NCBI GenBank assembly: GCA_964415445.1
Contig: CAYQAE010000002.1
Location: forward strand, 8,617-21,661
DNA: 13,045 bases
Direction of reading: 5' to 3'
Source of the DNA: CAYQAE01 sp964415445 [NCBI: uncultured archaeon]
GTDB taxonomy: Archaea; CAYQAE01
Shown here piece after piece: positions 1 through 6,994 of this stretch. Made by a program: the position numbers and the translations under genes. The notes beneath the pieces are model-generated. The model had not been told where the DNA came from and ran no database searches. It worked only from the letters and a program-made list of their open reading frames with translations. Numbering within the stretch: the first letter of the stretch is position 1; every line of letters starts with the position of its first letter.

Positions 1-876
1 TAATTTTTCACTGCAAGGTTCAATGTGGATATTCACACCATAGACAGAATCAATTTTATCAACTATTTTTTTCTCTACTACTTCAGTAATTTTGTGAGCA
101 GAATATACATCCATTTTTGGATCAACTAACATATGCAAATCAGCCTGTGCAAATATTCCAAAATAATGTATTCTAATATTATGAACTTTCACAACTTTAT
201 TAACGCTTAGAGCTATTTTTTCTATCCTATCATACATTTTTGGATCTACAATTGTTCCAATTAATTTCTTAGCATTTTTATATCCAAATTTTAAACCAAT
301 ATATGTTATGAATATTCCCAAAATTATACCTAATATAGCATCAATATGTGTAATATCAAATACTTGGTAGATAAAAATACCCACTAAAACTATCACAGAA
401 GATAGTGAATCTGTTCTATGATGATATGCATCTGCAACTATCGCATCTGAATTACTAACTTTACCCAAAGAATATGCGTATCGAAATAAAAATTCTTTTA
501 AAATTATAGAAGCTATCATCGCTATTGATGCATATTCTGAAACAATATTAGGGGCATCAGAAGTTAGGCGAACATAACTCTCCTCTATTGTAATAATACC
601 AACCAAAAGAAGAAATATAGCTAACAAAAATGCAAATAATTGTTCAATCTCTCCATGTCCATAGGGATGAGATTTATCAGGGGGTTTTGAGCTATATCTA
701 AAAGCAAGTATTACCAACAAAGAGGTAAAAGAATCAGATAATGTATGAAAAGCATCTGCAACTACTGCTATACTATTTGAAATCAATCCTAAAACAAATT
801 TAAAGATAAATAATAATAAATTAACTAATATACTTACAGTTGCAGCTTTATATGCAATTTTTCTTCTATCTACCAA
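1..876 (-). CDS. Cation diffusion facilitator (CDF) metal efflux transporter, 3' end outside the window
   Basis: Translating the minus strand from a TTG at 876 gives 292 residues that stay open to the window edge, so the C-terminus is missing. CDF proteins export divalent metals (Zn, Co, Fe, Mn) across the membrane in exchange for protons. The paired metal-site motifs are visible: HTLSD (H44, D48) in the second membrane helix and HHRTD (H152, D156) in the fifth. The conserved loop HPYGHGEIE is at 70-78, and a cytoplasmic domain ends in NIHIEP (282-287). The HxxxD/HxxxD pairing is the pattern usual for Zn/Co exporters, so zinc is the best guess for substrate. The start is TTG because the only upstream ATG in frame (888) is followed at once by TAG. 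A GGGATG at 891-886 could serve as ribosome binding site. Divergent from nth. Confidence 0.93.
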   Translation of the reverse strand, partial: MVDRRKIAYKAATVSILVNLLLFIFKFVLGLISNSIAVVADAFHTLSDSFTSLLVILAFRYSSKPPDKSHPYGHGEIEQLFAFLLAIFLLLVGIITIEESYVRLTSDAPNIVSEYASIAMIASIILKEFLFRYAYSLGKVSNSDAIVADAYHHRTDSLSSVIVLVGIFIYQVFDITHIDAILGIILGIFITYIGLKFGYKNAKKLIGTIVDPKMYDRIEKIALSVNKVVKVHNIRIHYFGIFAQADLHMLVDPKMDVYSAHKITEVVEKKIVDKIDSVYGVNIHIEPCSEKL

Positions 877-892
877 ATTAAACTACATCCCA

Positions 893-946
893 ATTTAAAT
901 ATTAAAGAGATAATTATAATGGTTATTGTTTGGGTAAATATTTATA
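893..946. promoter_or_regulatory. Divergent promoter region between the CDF gene and nth
   Basis: About 70 bp separate the two divergent starts. AATTATAAT at 912-920 lies about 30 bp before the nth ATG. No Shine-Dalgarno precedes that ATG, so nth may be transcribed as a leaderless mRNA. On the other strand, TTTAATATTTAAAT-type sequence (893-906) is the candidate TATA for the CDF gene. This is inferred from spacing and composition only. Confidence 0.35.
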
Positions 947-1603
947 ATGAAATCTTCAAACATTGATATAATATATAAAATTCTAAAGAATGAAATTAAA
1001 AAATATAATGTTCCTGTTGTAGATTTAATTGAAATTCAAACTCAAGATCCTGCAAAAGTATTGATCTCCACTATTTTGTCAGCCAGAACTAAAGATGAAA
1101 CTACAAAGTCTGTTACAGAAGGATTATTTAAAAAAATTAAAAATATAAATGATTTCAAAGAATTAAATGAATCTGAAATAGAAAATTTAATTTATCCTGT
1201 GGGATTTTATAGAAACAAAGCAAAATATCTCAAACAATTACCATATGTTTTAGATGAAAAATTCAATGGAAAAATACCTAAAGATATAGAAAAACTAGTA
1301 AAATTACCAGGTGTAGGTCGAAAAACAGCTAATTTAGTTGTTGCTGTTGCTTTCAGAAAAGATGCAATTTGCGTAGATGTGCATGTTCACAGAATTATGA
1401 ATAGATTAGGTTATATAAAAACCAAAACACCTTATGAAACAGAAAATGCACTTAGAGAGAAATTACCACAAAAATATTGGCAGACAATAAACTCAATTTT
1501 AGTAGCTTTTGGCCAAAACCTCTGCAGACCCACCTCACCTTTTTGTAGTAGATGTCCTATTGAAAATTATTGTAAAAAAATAGGTGTAACAAAAAGTAGA
1601 TGA
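947..1603 (+). CDS. nth: Endonuclease III, DNA glycosylase/AP lyase
   Basis: This enzyme removes oxidised pyrimidines from DNA and cleaves the abasic site in base excision repair. The 218-residue length is normal for the family. The helix-hairpin-helix LPGVGRKTAN is at 120-129, with the catalytic lysine at K126. The catalytic aspartate is D144 in VDVHVHR. Four cysteines (C193, C200, C203, C209) have the C-x6-C-x2-C-x5-C spacing of the family's [4Fe-4S] cluster. LSARTKD (44-50) corresponds to the LSAQATD helix of the E. coli enzyme. No Shine-Dalgarno precedes the ATG, which fits a leaderless transcript. The gene stands alone: the CDF gene is divergent, and the downstream RNA candidate converges on it. 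Confidence 0.96.
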   Translation: MKSSNIDIIYKILKNEIKKYNVPVVDLIEIQTQDPAKVLISTILSARTKDETTKSVTEGLFKKIKNINDFKELNESEIENLIYPVGFYRNKAKYLKQLPYVLDEKFNGKIPKDIEKLVKLPGVGRKTANLVVAVAFRKDAICVDVHVHRIMNRLGYIKTKTPYETENALREKLPQKYWQTINSILVAFGQNLCRPTSPFCSRCPIENYCKKIGVTKSR

Positions 1604-1610
1604 ATAATAG

Positions 1611-1648
1611 AAAAAAAGAAAAAGAGAGACAATGCCGGTTTCCCGACA
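1611..1648 (-). terminator. GNRA hairpin plus U-tract ending the minus-strand RNA
   Basis: On the minus strand a 6-bp stem with a GAAA loop (1648-1633) is followed within about 8 nt by CTCTCT and then T5-C-T7 down to 1611. Archaeal RNA polymerase terminates at U-tracts. Nth converges from the other side and ends at 1603. Confidence 0.45.
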
Positions 1649-1858
1649 AAGACACATCTTAGTTCATCTAGGAAAAAAAGCCAGAAACAGTACAATCTAC
1701 TATCTCTAGTAGAAGGCGAAATCCAATTGATATCCTTGATGACCTAAAATGTTTGATACTATGTATCCACATATAAAATAAACTAAGATGTATATGAACG
1801 TTTGGCGTTCAAAAAGAGTTATATCTCTTTTTAAGGTTAAAAATAACCTACTTCGCCC
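1612..1858 (-). ncRNA. Candidate structured non-coding RNA, family not recognised
   Basis: No open reading frame explains this stretch, but minus-strand structure is dense. A TATA box at 1886-1880 predicts a start near 1858, exactly at GGGCGAA. From 5' to 3' there are hairpins AGGTTA/TAACCT with a UUUU loop (1849-1834), AAAAAGAG/CTCTTTTT (1832-1811), TGAACG/CGTTCA (1811-1795), GATAC/GTATC (1767-1755), CTACTA/TAGTAG with a GAGA loop (1712-1697), and TGTCGG/CCGGCA with a GAAA loop (1648-1633). Two GNRA tetraloops appear only when read on the minus strand. A perfect 11-bp helix joins 1791-1781 to 1664-1654. A 6-bp helix joins GGCGAA (1857-1852) to TTCGCC (1720-1715) and crosses it, making a pseudoknot. 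A U-rich run follows. I found no RNase P, SRP or box C/D consensus. The boundaries are approximate. Confidence 0.5.
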
Positions 1859-1879
1859 AAAATGAATTAACCCATTTAT

Positions 1880-1887
1880 GTATATAA
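1880..1887 (-). promoter_or_regulatory. TATA box of the minus-strand RNA candidate
   Basis: TTATATAC on the minus strand lies with its centre 25 bp upstream of the GGG at 1858-1856. This is the usual archaeal TATA-to-start distance. It sits downstream of the stop of the minus-strand archaemetzincin gene, so the RNA would have its own promoter. Confidence 0.4.
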
Positions 1888-1950
1888 TACTTACGTAAAA
1901 TTACTTCCAGCCTTTAATTTATAGAATTAAATAATTAATAAGCAAAAAAC

Positions 1951-2481
1951 CTATTTAGAAAAGCTATTAGCTAACAAATAATCACAATTTTTGCAAAAAA
2001 CATTTTCTTTTCTATCAACATCCTCTATAGTAACTGAAAATGACATTACACATTTTGGATCACTACAATGCGACAGACCAAAAGTATGGCCTAATTCATG
2101 TGTAATTTCTTTTTGTAATCTTCTATTTTTTTTTTCACACCTATCTGAATTTATTCGATACATAGAGACAATTGCACATTTACCAGGATGTTCTGCCATA
2201 CCAAAAACGAAATTCAACATAGGAGAAAATAAATCCACAGAAGTTACAACTAACAATTTATTAGAATCGTTTTTATAAAGATCTAGTGCCTTAATATACT
2301 CTAAATAAATTTCTGCCATATATTGATCTCTTTTTTTGTCATAAGCTTCAGAAAGGAGGGGAAAATTATCTTTATGTACATAAAAATTTGTTCTAAATAT
2401 TATTTCTAAATTAGGAATGATGTTATAAAGAATAGATTCATCAATATCTCCCGATGGAATTAAATAGGTATTAATAGCCAT
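1951..2481 (-). CDS. amzA: Archaemetzincin-family zinc metalloprotease, copy 1
   Basis: Archaemetzincins are small metzincin-clan zinc peptidases, and the natural substrates of the archaeal members are unknown. The signature HELGHTFGLSHC (128-139) supplies the zinc-binding H128, H132 and H138 and the catalytic E129. The family's extra cysteines follow: C139, C144 with the Met-turn-like CVM (144-146), and CKNC (163-166), which should form a second, structural zinc site. The 176-residue length fits the family. A TTG seven codons upstream could extend the protein, but the chosen ATG (2481) aligns with the normal N-terminus, and GGTG lies about 7 nt before it. No signal peptide is seen, so it should be cytoplasmic. 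It is divergent from a second archaemetzincin with clearly different sequence outside the motifs. Confidence 0.9.
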   Translation of the reverse strand: MAINTYLIPSGDIDESILYNIIPNLEIIFRTNFYVHKDNFPLLSEAYDKKRDQYMAEIYLEYIKALDLYKNDSNKLLVVTSVDLFSPMLNFVFGMAEHPGKCAIVSMYRINSDRCEKKNRRLQKEITHELGHTFGLSHCSDPKCVMSFSVTIEDVDRKENVFCKNCDYLLANSFSK

Positions 2482-2619
2482 CTCTCCCCACCATATGACC
2501 AAATAGATAAAATATTACACAAACTAATTTATTTAAGAACATGTTTATCTACTCAAATCATAATATTTAAAAATATCGACATAGTGATTGGATTATAAAA
2601 GTCTAGTTAGTGAAAAAGA
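2482..2619. promoter_or_regulatory. Divergent promoter region of the two archaemetzincin genes
   Basis: Copy 2 has TTATAAAA at 2593-2600, about 25 bp before its ATG at 2620 and with no good Shine-Dalgarno, so a leaderless transcript is likely. Copy 1 has a TTAAATAAA-type box near 2535-2527 on the minus strand, which would start transcription around 2505. The two genes have separate TATA boxes in a shared 138-bp spacer. Confidence 0.45.
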
Positions 2620-3171
2620 ATGCGAATTCAATTAATAACATTTGCCAAAATTGATCCAAATTTTTTGGATAGTCTCGCAGAGGGAATTGAGACTGTACTC
2701 AATGATATATCTGATCAACTATTTTTTTCATGTGGCACACAATATAAAAAAAATCCGCTACCTAAATTGTCTTATGATATATCAAAAAAACAATATAATG
2801 CAGAGTTAATTTTAGAAAATTTAGGCTACTATAGAACAAATAATGACATTATTTTAGGGATATTAGATGTAGATGTATCATCAGATCCACATATATTTTT
2901 ATTTGGAAAAGCAGATATACAAAAAAAAGTAGCGATTATTTCTCTTTACCGATTAATTAGTAAATTTGATAATGAACCATATAAAGTCATAGAAAGAGCT
3001 ACAAAAGAAGCAGTACATGAGATAGGGCATATATTCAATCTTGATCATTGTCAAAATAAACAATGTGTTATGGTCTCATCAGAAACAGTCTTAAATATTG
3101 ATAGAAAATCCATGCTATTTTGTCCTAATTGTATACAAAAATTAGTTGGTCATAAACCATATCCATTTTGA
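2620..3171 (+). CDS. amzA: Archaemetzincin-family zinc metalloprotease, copy 2
   Basis: A 183-residue paralogue of the divergent neighbour. The active-site helix is HEIGHIFNLDHC: zinc ligands H133, H137 and H143, catalytic E134. C144, C149 in CVM (149-151), and CPNC (168-171) complete the second metal site. The glycine that metzincins usually have after the third helix turn (HExxHxxG) is asparagine here (N140). Asparagine tolerates the same backbone geometry best, so activity may be kept, but this differs from copy 1. The N-terminus MRIQLITFAKID matches the usual family start, which supports the ATG at 2620. No signal peptide or membrane segment is seen. Confidence 0.9.
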   Translation: MRIQLITFAKIDPNFLDSLAEGIETVLNDISDQLFFSCGTQYKKNPLPKLSYDISKKQYNAELILENLGYYRTNNDIILGILDVDVSSDPHIFLFGKADIQKKVAIISLYRLISKFDNEPYKVIERATKEAVHEIGHIFNLDHCQNKQCVMVSSETVLNIDRKSMLFCPNCIQKLVGHKPYPF

Positions 3172-3225
3172 TATTTTCCAATATAATTATATATACTATA
3201 TTTTTCGTTAAGTTTAAATATAATG

Positions 3226-3234
3226 TTTTATAAT
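3226..3234 (+). promoter_or_regulatory. TATA box of the plus-strand RNA candidate
   Basis: TTTTATAAT lies about 28 bp before 3258, where the closing stem of the RNA candidate would begin shortly after. A second box, TTTAAATA at 3213-3220, would start transcription nearer 3243. Both are within an AT-rich stretch, so the exact element is uncertain. Confidence 0.35.
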
Positions 3235-3257
3235 TATAATATTGATAAAAAATTAAA

Positions 3258-3400
3258 ATCAAAGTAAGGAGTAGCTCAATACATAGAATGAGTTTATATC
3301 ATGTTCATTCGGGATTTTCGGATGAATCGGGCAAGAAGGCTGCCTTGCTCTCAATCAACAGCGCGAAGGAGCAGAAAGCCTTCTCCTTTTTCATTTTTTT
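3258..3400 (+). ncRNA. Candidate structured RNA (stand-alone RNA or hel308 leader/attenuator)
   Basis: By hand count about half the bases in 3302-3386 are G or C, far above the surroundings. A compact fold is visible. A closing stem joins AAGGAG (3266-3271) to CTCCTT (3383-3388). Hairpins lie at 3273-3278/3289-3294, 3304-3311/3319-3326 (8 pairs including one G-U) and 3329-3335/3344-3350 (7 pairs). The loop of the last one (AAGGCT, 3336-3341) can pair with AGCCTT (3377-3382). Alternative partners compete: AGAAGGCT (3334-3341) with AGCCTTCT (3377-3384), and a second AAGGAG (3366-3371) with the same CTCCTT. T-runs follow at 3387-3400. It lies 56 bp before hel308. I recognise no known riboswitch or RNA family. 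A short open frame (3288-3425, 45 codons) also crosses it but lacks a well-placed ribosome binding site. Confidence 0.45.
3366..3400 (+). terminator. Hairpin and U-tract before hel308
   Basis: AAGGAG (3366-3371) pairs with CTCCTT (3383-3388) around an 11-nt loop, followed by T5, CA and T7. This resembles an intrinsic terminator. Its stem competes with two other pairings of the same bases, so it could also act as a switchable attenuator. Confidence 0.45.
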
Positions 3401-3456
3401 AAATATTCAAAACTTTCCCCAACCTTAATTAATTCTAGCAATTTTAATGTAGACTA

Positions 3457-5595
3457 ATGAAAATTCAAGAATTGACTAAATATAATGTTCAAAAAAACTT
3501 AATCTCAATTTTTGAAAAAGAAGGAATTACAGATTTATTTCCCCCACAAATTGATGCAATTAAAGAGGATATACTAATTAAAGATAATTTCTTAATTACA
3601 ATCCCAACTGCATCAGGTAAAACTTTAATTGCAGAGATGGCAATGCTCGCAGAAATTGAAAAGACTCAAAAAAAAGCACTCTATATAGTTCCGCTTCGAG
3701 CTTTGGCCTCAGAAAAATATAGGGAATTTAAAAAATATGAAAATTTAGGATATAAAGTTGGTAGATCAACAGGGGATTTAGATTCAACAGACTATTGGCT
3801 AAAAAATTATGATATTATAATTGCAACTTCAGAAAAAGTTGATTCTCTAATAAGACATCAAACCCCATGGATATCAGACTTATCAATTGTAGTAATTGAT
3901 GAATGCCACCTTATAAATGATGAATCACGTGGGCCAACTCTTGAGATAAATATTGTAAAGCTAAAACAACTAAACCCAAATATAAGATTAATTGCATTAA
4001 GTGCAACCATAGGAAATTCAAAATATCTAGCTAAATGGCTAAATTCTAAACTTATTACAAGCACATGGAGACCTGTTGAGTTAATTGAATCAGTATATGA
4101 CTATGAAAATATTTATTATGAATCAGGTGAGATTAAAGAAGCTAGTGCAAAAGATCTAATTGATCTAGCAATTGAACCAATTAAAGATGGAGGACAAACT
4201 CTAATTTTTCTAAATTCTCGAAGATCAACTCAAGCCCAAGCTAGAAAAATATCTAAAAAACTAAAAGACGAACTCTCCAAAGAAGAATTAACTAAACTAA
4301 AAGAAATATCTCAAAAATTGATAAACAGAGAAGAAACTACAAAGACTGCTAAACAGTTAGCTGAATTTATCTCAAAAGGAGTTGCATTTCATCATGCAGG
4401 ACTCACATATTCTCAAAGAACTTTAATAGAAAATAAATTTAGAGACGGTTTAATTAAAATAATTACTGCAACTCCTACCTTGGCTGCAGGTATAAATCTA
4501 CCGGCCCGAAGAGTTATCGTTCGAGATTATAAAAGATTTAATCCCAATTTTGGAGCATATCCCATACCTATACTTGAGGTCAAACAAATGTTAGGTAGAG
4601 CAGGACGTCCAAAATATGATAAATTTGGTGATTCTTTTATTGTCACAAAATATCCAAATGAAGCTTATCAAGTTCTAGATAGATATATCCGAGGAGATCC
4701 TGAAGATATCAGCTCAAAGTTAGCCTCAGAACCTATACTTAGAATGCAAATTTTGGGTCTTATCTCATCTTATTTTGTAAAGGATGAAAGTGAAATCCTC
4801 TCATTTTTAGAAAAAACATTTTTTGGATATCAATTTGGAATAGAAGCAGTTGAAAATATAGTTGAGCAAGTTTTAAAATTTTTAGAAAAAGAAGAACTAA
4901 TTAAAATTAAATCTAAGGAATTAAAAACCACAAGATTTGGAAAAAAAGTATCCCAATTATATATTGATCCACTTTCTGCAGCTATATTCAAAAAGGCAAT
5001 AACCAAACCGATTTTAGGGGACCCTACATTAGGACTTCTGCATCTAATTTCAAAAACACCTGATATGCCAAAATTATACCTGAGAACTAATGATAGAGAA
5101 GAATATGATGTTTTGGCAGAAAAAATTTATGATAAATTAATTATAAAACCACCTAATCCTTTTGAAAATCCCTATGAATATGAATATTTTTTATCTGAAC
5201 TTAAAATGATGGATATTATCAGATGGTGGATAGATGAGAGAACAGAAGATGCAATAACTTCAAGATTTAAAATCGGACAGGGAGATCTTAGAAATTATGT
5301 AGAAAGTGCAAATTGGCTACTTTATGCATTTTATGAAATTTCAAAAATATTGGATCTAAAGAACATATCAAAAAATATATTCAATCTAAGGACACGTGTC
5401 AGATATGGTATAAAGAGAGAACTATCTCATCTTGTTAAATTAAAAGGAATAGGCAGAGTTAGAGCAAGAAAAATATATAATTTAGGATATAAAACTCTAA
5501 ACAGCGTAAAGAAAGCAGATTTAACTAAAATCCGAGGAATAGGAAAAGAGTTATCAGATAAAATTCAAGCTCAATTAAAAGAAATTAGTAGCTAA
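3457..5595 (+). CDS. hel308: Hel308 family 3'-5' DNA helicase (Hjm)
   Basis: Hel308 is an archaeal superfamily 2 ATPase that unwinds lagging-strand and forked DNA at stalled replication forks. At 712 residues it is full length. A FPPQ Q-motif is at 28-31, Walker A TASGKT at 51-56, DECH at 148-151, SAT at 182-184, FLNSRR at 251-256 and motif VI QMLGRAGRP at 377-385. A winged-helix and ratchet region follows, then a C-terminal helix-hairpin-helix part with KGIGRVRARK (663-672) and RGIGKELSDK (693-702). RAR at 669-671 matches the C-terminal motif reported to restrain Hel308 activity. No Shine-Dalgarno precedes the ATG, and TTAATTAA at about 3425-3432 sits where a TATA box would serve a leaderless start. 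The structured RNA upstream may influence it. RPA, encoded nearby, is a plausible partner on ssDNA. Confidence 0.96.
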   Translation: MKIQELTKYNVQKNLISIFEKEGITDLFPPQIDAIKEDILIKDNFLITIPTASGKTLIAEMAMLAEIEKTQKKALYIVPLRALASEKYREFKKYENLGYKVGRSTGDLDSTDYWLKNYDIIIATSEKVDSLIRHQTPWISDLSIVVIDECHLINDESRGPTLEINIVKLKQLNPNIRLIALSATIGNSKYLAKWLNSKLITSTWRPVELIESVYDYENIYYESGEIKEASAKDLIDLAIEPIKDGGQTLIFLNSRRSTQAQARKISKKLKDELSKEELTKLKEISQKLINREETTKTAKQLAEFISKGVAFHHAGLTYSQRTLIENKFRDGLIKIITATPTLAAGINLPARRVIVRDYKRFNPNFGAYPIPILEVKQMLGRAGRPKYDKFGDSFIVTKYPNEAYQVLDRYIRGDPEDISSKLASEPILRMQILGLISSYFVKDESEILSFLEKTFFGYQFGIEAVENIVEQVLKFLEKEELIKIKSKELKTTRFGKKVSQLYIDPLSAAIFKKAITKPILGDPTLGLLHLISKTPDMPKLYLRTNDREEYDVLAEKIYDKLIIKPPNPFENPYEYEYFLSELKMMDIIRWWIDERTEDAITSRFKIGQGDLRNYVESANWLLYAFYEISKILDLKNISKNIFNLRTRVRYGIKRELSHLVKLKGIGRVRARKIYNLGYKTLNSVKKADLTKIRGIGKELSDKIQAQLKEISS

Positions 5596-5663
5596 GCTAT
5601 AGATAAGTTGAATTATTTATTAACTCAAAATATTCTTTAAATGTTTACATCCTACTTTTTGAT

Positions 5664-6725
5664 ATGGAACAAAATTCAACTCTTTGGGAAAAAAGATGGA
5701 CTATTTTAGGAGTTTTGGGATTTTTTTCAATATTTATACTCTGTTTTTTAACTTTTTTTCCTCTAATTAATGGAATTGCATTAGGTATACTACTAGCTTA
5801 TGTAGCATATCCCCTACATAAACGCATATTAGGCCAAGGTAAACATAAATCCTATGCTGCTATGGGTGCTTTATTTATAATAATCATACCTTTTTCAGTA
5901 CTATTTATGATAGGTTTATATGAATTTGCACAAGAGATGCTCTCTATTCGTGATAATCCAGAACAATTTGAAGAAGACGTATATGAATTTTTAGACAAAC
6001 TTGGCCTAGAACATGACTATTATGACCGAGCAGTAGATTGGTTAACTGACTATCTTACGTCAATTGAGACTATAACATTTATTGCTTTCTTCCTTCTAGA
6101 TTTAATTATATGTATTTTTGTAGCCTTTTATCTAGTTAGAGATGGACCCAATTTAAAGAAATCAATCTTAGAGATGTTTTCAGGAAAGAAAAGGTTGGTT
6201 ATTGAAATATTCATAAAAAGAGTTAATCAAGCAATGGAGGGCTTATTTGTGGGACATATTTTTACTGCCGTTTTAGAAGGAGTTATAGCAGGAATCGTCT
6301 TCTATGCTTTTGGAGTACCCCTAGCATTTTTTTGTGCATCTTTAATTGTAATTGCAGCCTTAATGCCCATAGTAGGAGAATGGATGGTAACTCTACCTCT
6401 AGCCGGGTGGTTAGCTTATGACCAATCAGTTGCTATGGCAGGTCTATTTTTAGCAATTTCTTCGCTCACTTTAATTTTTATGCCACAATTTTTATTCAAA
6501 CCAATTGTAGCTGGAAAAGCCGCTGAGATGCATCCTTTATTAGTCCTGTTAGGATTTATAGGTGGACCTCTTATATTTGGAATATCTGGATTTGTCCTTG
6601 GACCTTCTTTTATGGCCTTATTTTTAGCTACCCACAGAACAATATGTGATTGGCGCAAATGTGAAGGAGATGGAGAAAGATATAAAAAAATGTTAGAAGA
6701 ATGTATAAATTGTGATAAATCATGA
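5664..6725 (+). CDS. AI-2E family transporter (PerM/UPF0118-type) membrane protein
   Basis: A 353-residue integral membrane protein. Hydrophobic segments lie at about 13-31, 33-50, 65-88, 136-157, 201-217, 219-237, 257-275 and 292-322, which is the family's eight-helix layout with a soluble stretch after the third helix (about 89-135). Conserved features include LMPIVGEW (233-240), the PQFLFKPIVAGK segment (274-285) and HPLLVLLGFIGGPLIFGI (290-307). Family members have been linked to autoinducer-2 export or Na+/H+ exchange, but the substrate here cannot be told. The C-terminus is cytoplasmic-looking and Cys-containing (C333, C347, C350). No Shine-Dalgarno is seen; TTTAAATG near 5636-5643 is a possible TATA box for a leaderless start. 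The stop overlaps the next ATG by 4 bp. Confidence 0.9.
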   Translation: MEQNSTLWEKRWTILGVLGFFSIFILCFLTFFPLINGIALGILLAYVAYPLHKRILGQGKHKSYAAMGALFIIIIPFSVLFMIGLYEFAQEMLSIRDNPEQFEEDVYEFLDKLGLEHDYYDRAVDWLTDYLTSIETITFIAFFLLDLIICIFVAFYLVRDGPNLKKSILEMFSGKKRLVIEIFIKRVNQAMEGLFVGHIFTAVLEGVIAGIVFYAFGVPLAFFCASLIVIAALMPIVGEWMVTLPLAGWLAYDQSVAMAGLFLAISSLTLIFMPQFLFKPIVAGKAAEMHPLLVLLGFIGGPLIFGISGFVLGPSFMALFLATHRTICDWRKCEGDGERYKKMLEECINCDKS

Positions 6726-6994
6726 GAGAATTATTATCAAAAGAAGTTGATCTTACAGACCGAGTTAAGATAAAAATTACTTTAAGTGAAGGAGATCGAG
6801 GTAAGTTAATGGATATCAGAAGATGGGAAAGATTTTTTAATTGGGAAACTAGAGAATACAATGATGATTTTAGGCCAACAAAAAAAGGAGTCGCCTTTGA
6901 AGCAAAAAAAGATATCGCAGAAAAACTAGTTGATGCAATAAATACATTAAAAGGTGCTCTACCTGAAGATGAGCCTAATACAGAACAAGACTAA
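6722..6994 (+). CDS. PC4/p15-like single-stranded DNA-binding protein
   Basis: Ninety residues. The central part (about 15-75) resembles the transcriptional coactivator PC4/Sub1 domain, a small beta-rich dimer that binds ssDNA. The matching pattern is a basic-hydrophobic strand KIKITL, then RGKLMDIRRWERF (26-38), then RPTKKGVAFE (51-60), then a final helix AEKLVDAINTL (66-76). This corresponds to the PC4 order of 'VDIREWY', 'PTKKGISL' and the closing helix. The C-terminal 15 residues are acidic. The ATG overlaps the stop of the AI-2E gene (ATGA), so translation is probably coupled. At its 3' end it overlaps the convergent RPA32 gene by 20 bp. The assignment is by pattern recognition, and a weakly related ssDNA binder is the main alternative. 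Confidence 0.68.
   Translation: MRELLSKEVDLTDRVKIKITLSEGDRGKLMDIRRWERFFNWETREYNDDFRPTKKGVAFEAKKDIAEKLVDAINTLKGALPEDEPNTEQD

Noticed and set aside
1734-1743. Box C-like TTGATGA on the plus strand, suggesting a C/D RNA
   Set aside because: The first base is wrong, no D box (CUGA) is suitably spaced, and the fold evidence favours the minus strand.
1612-1858. RNase P RNA or group I/II intron for the minus-strand RNA
   Set aside because: The near-invariant GAGGAAAGUC and ACAGAA-type blocks of RNase P, and domain V of group II introns, were not found on either strand. The crossing helices also have the wrong order for RNase P P2/P4.
3268-3330. tRNA-like start (GTAGCTCAAT resembles a D-arm)
   Set aside because: No 7-bp acceptor stem, anticodon arm or GGTTCRA T-arm can be placed, and the D-loop lacks GG.
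3356-3376. ACAGCGCGAAGGAGCAG resembles the SRP RNA helix 8 tip
   Set aside because: The stem pairing needed for helix 8 (UCC with GGA around a GNAR loop) is absent, and the surrounding roughly 300-nt archaeal SRP RNA architecture is not present.
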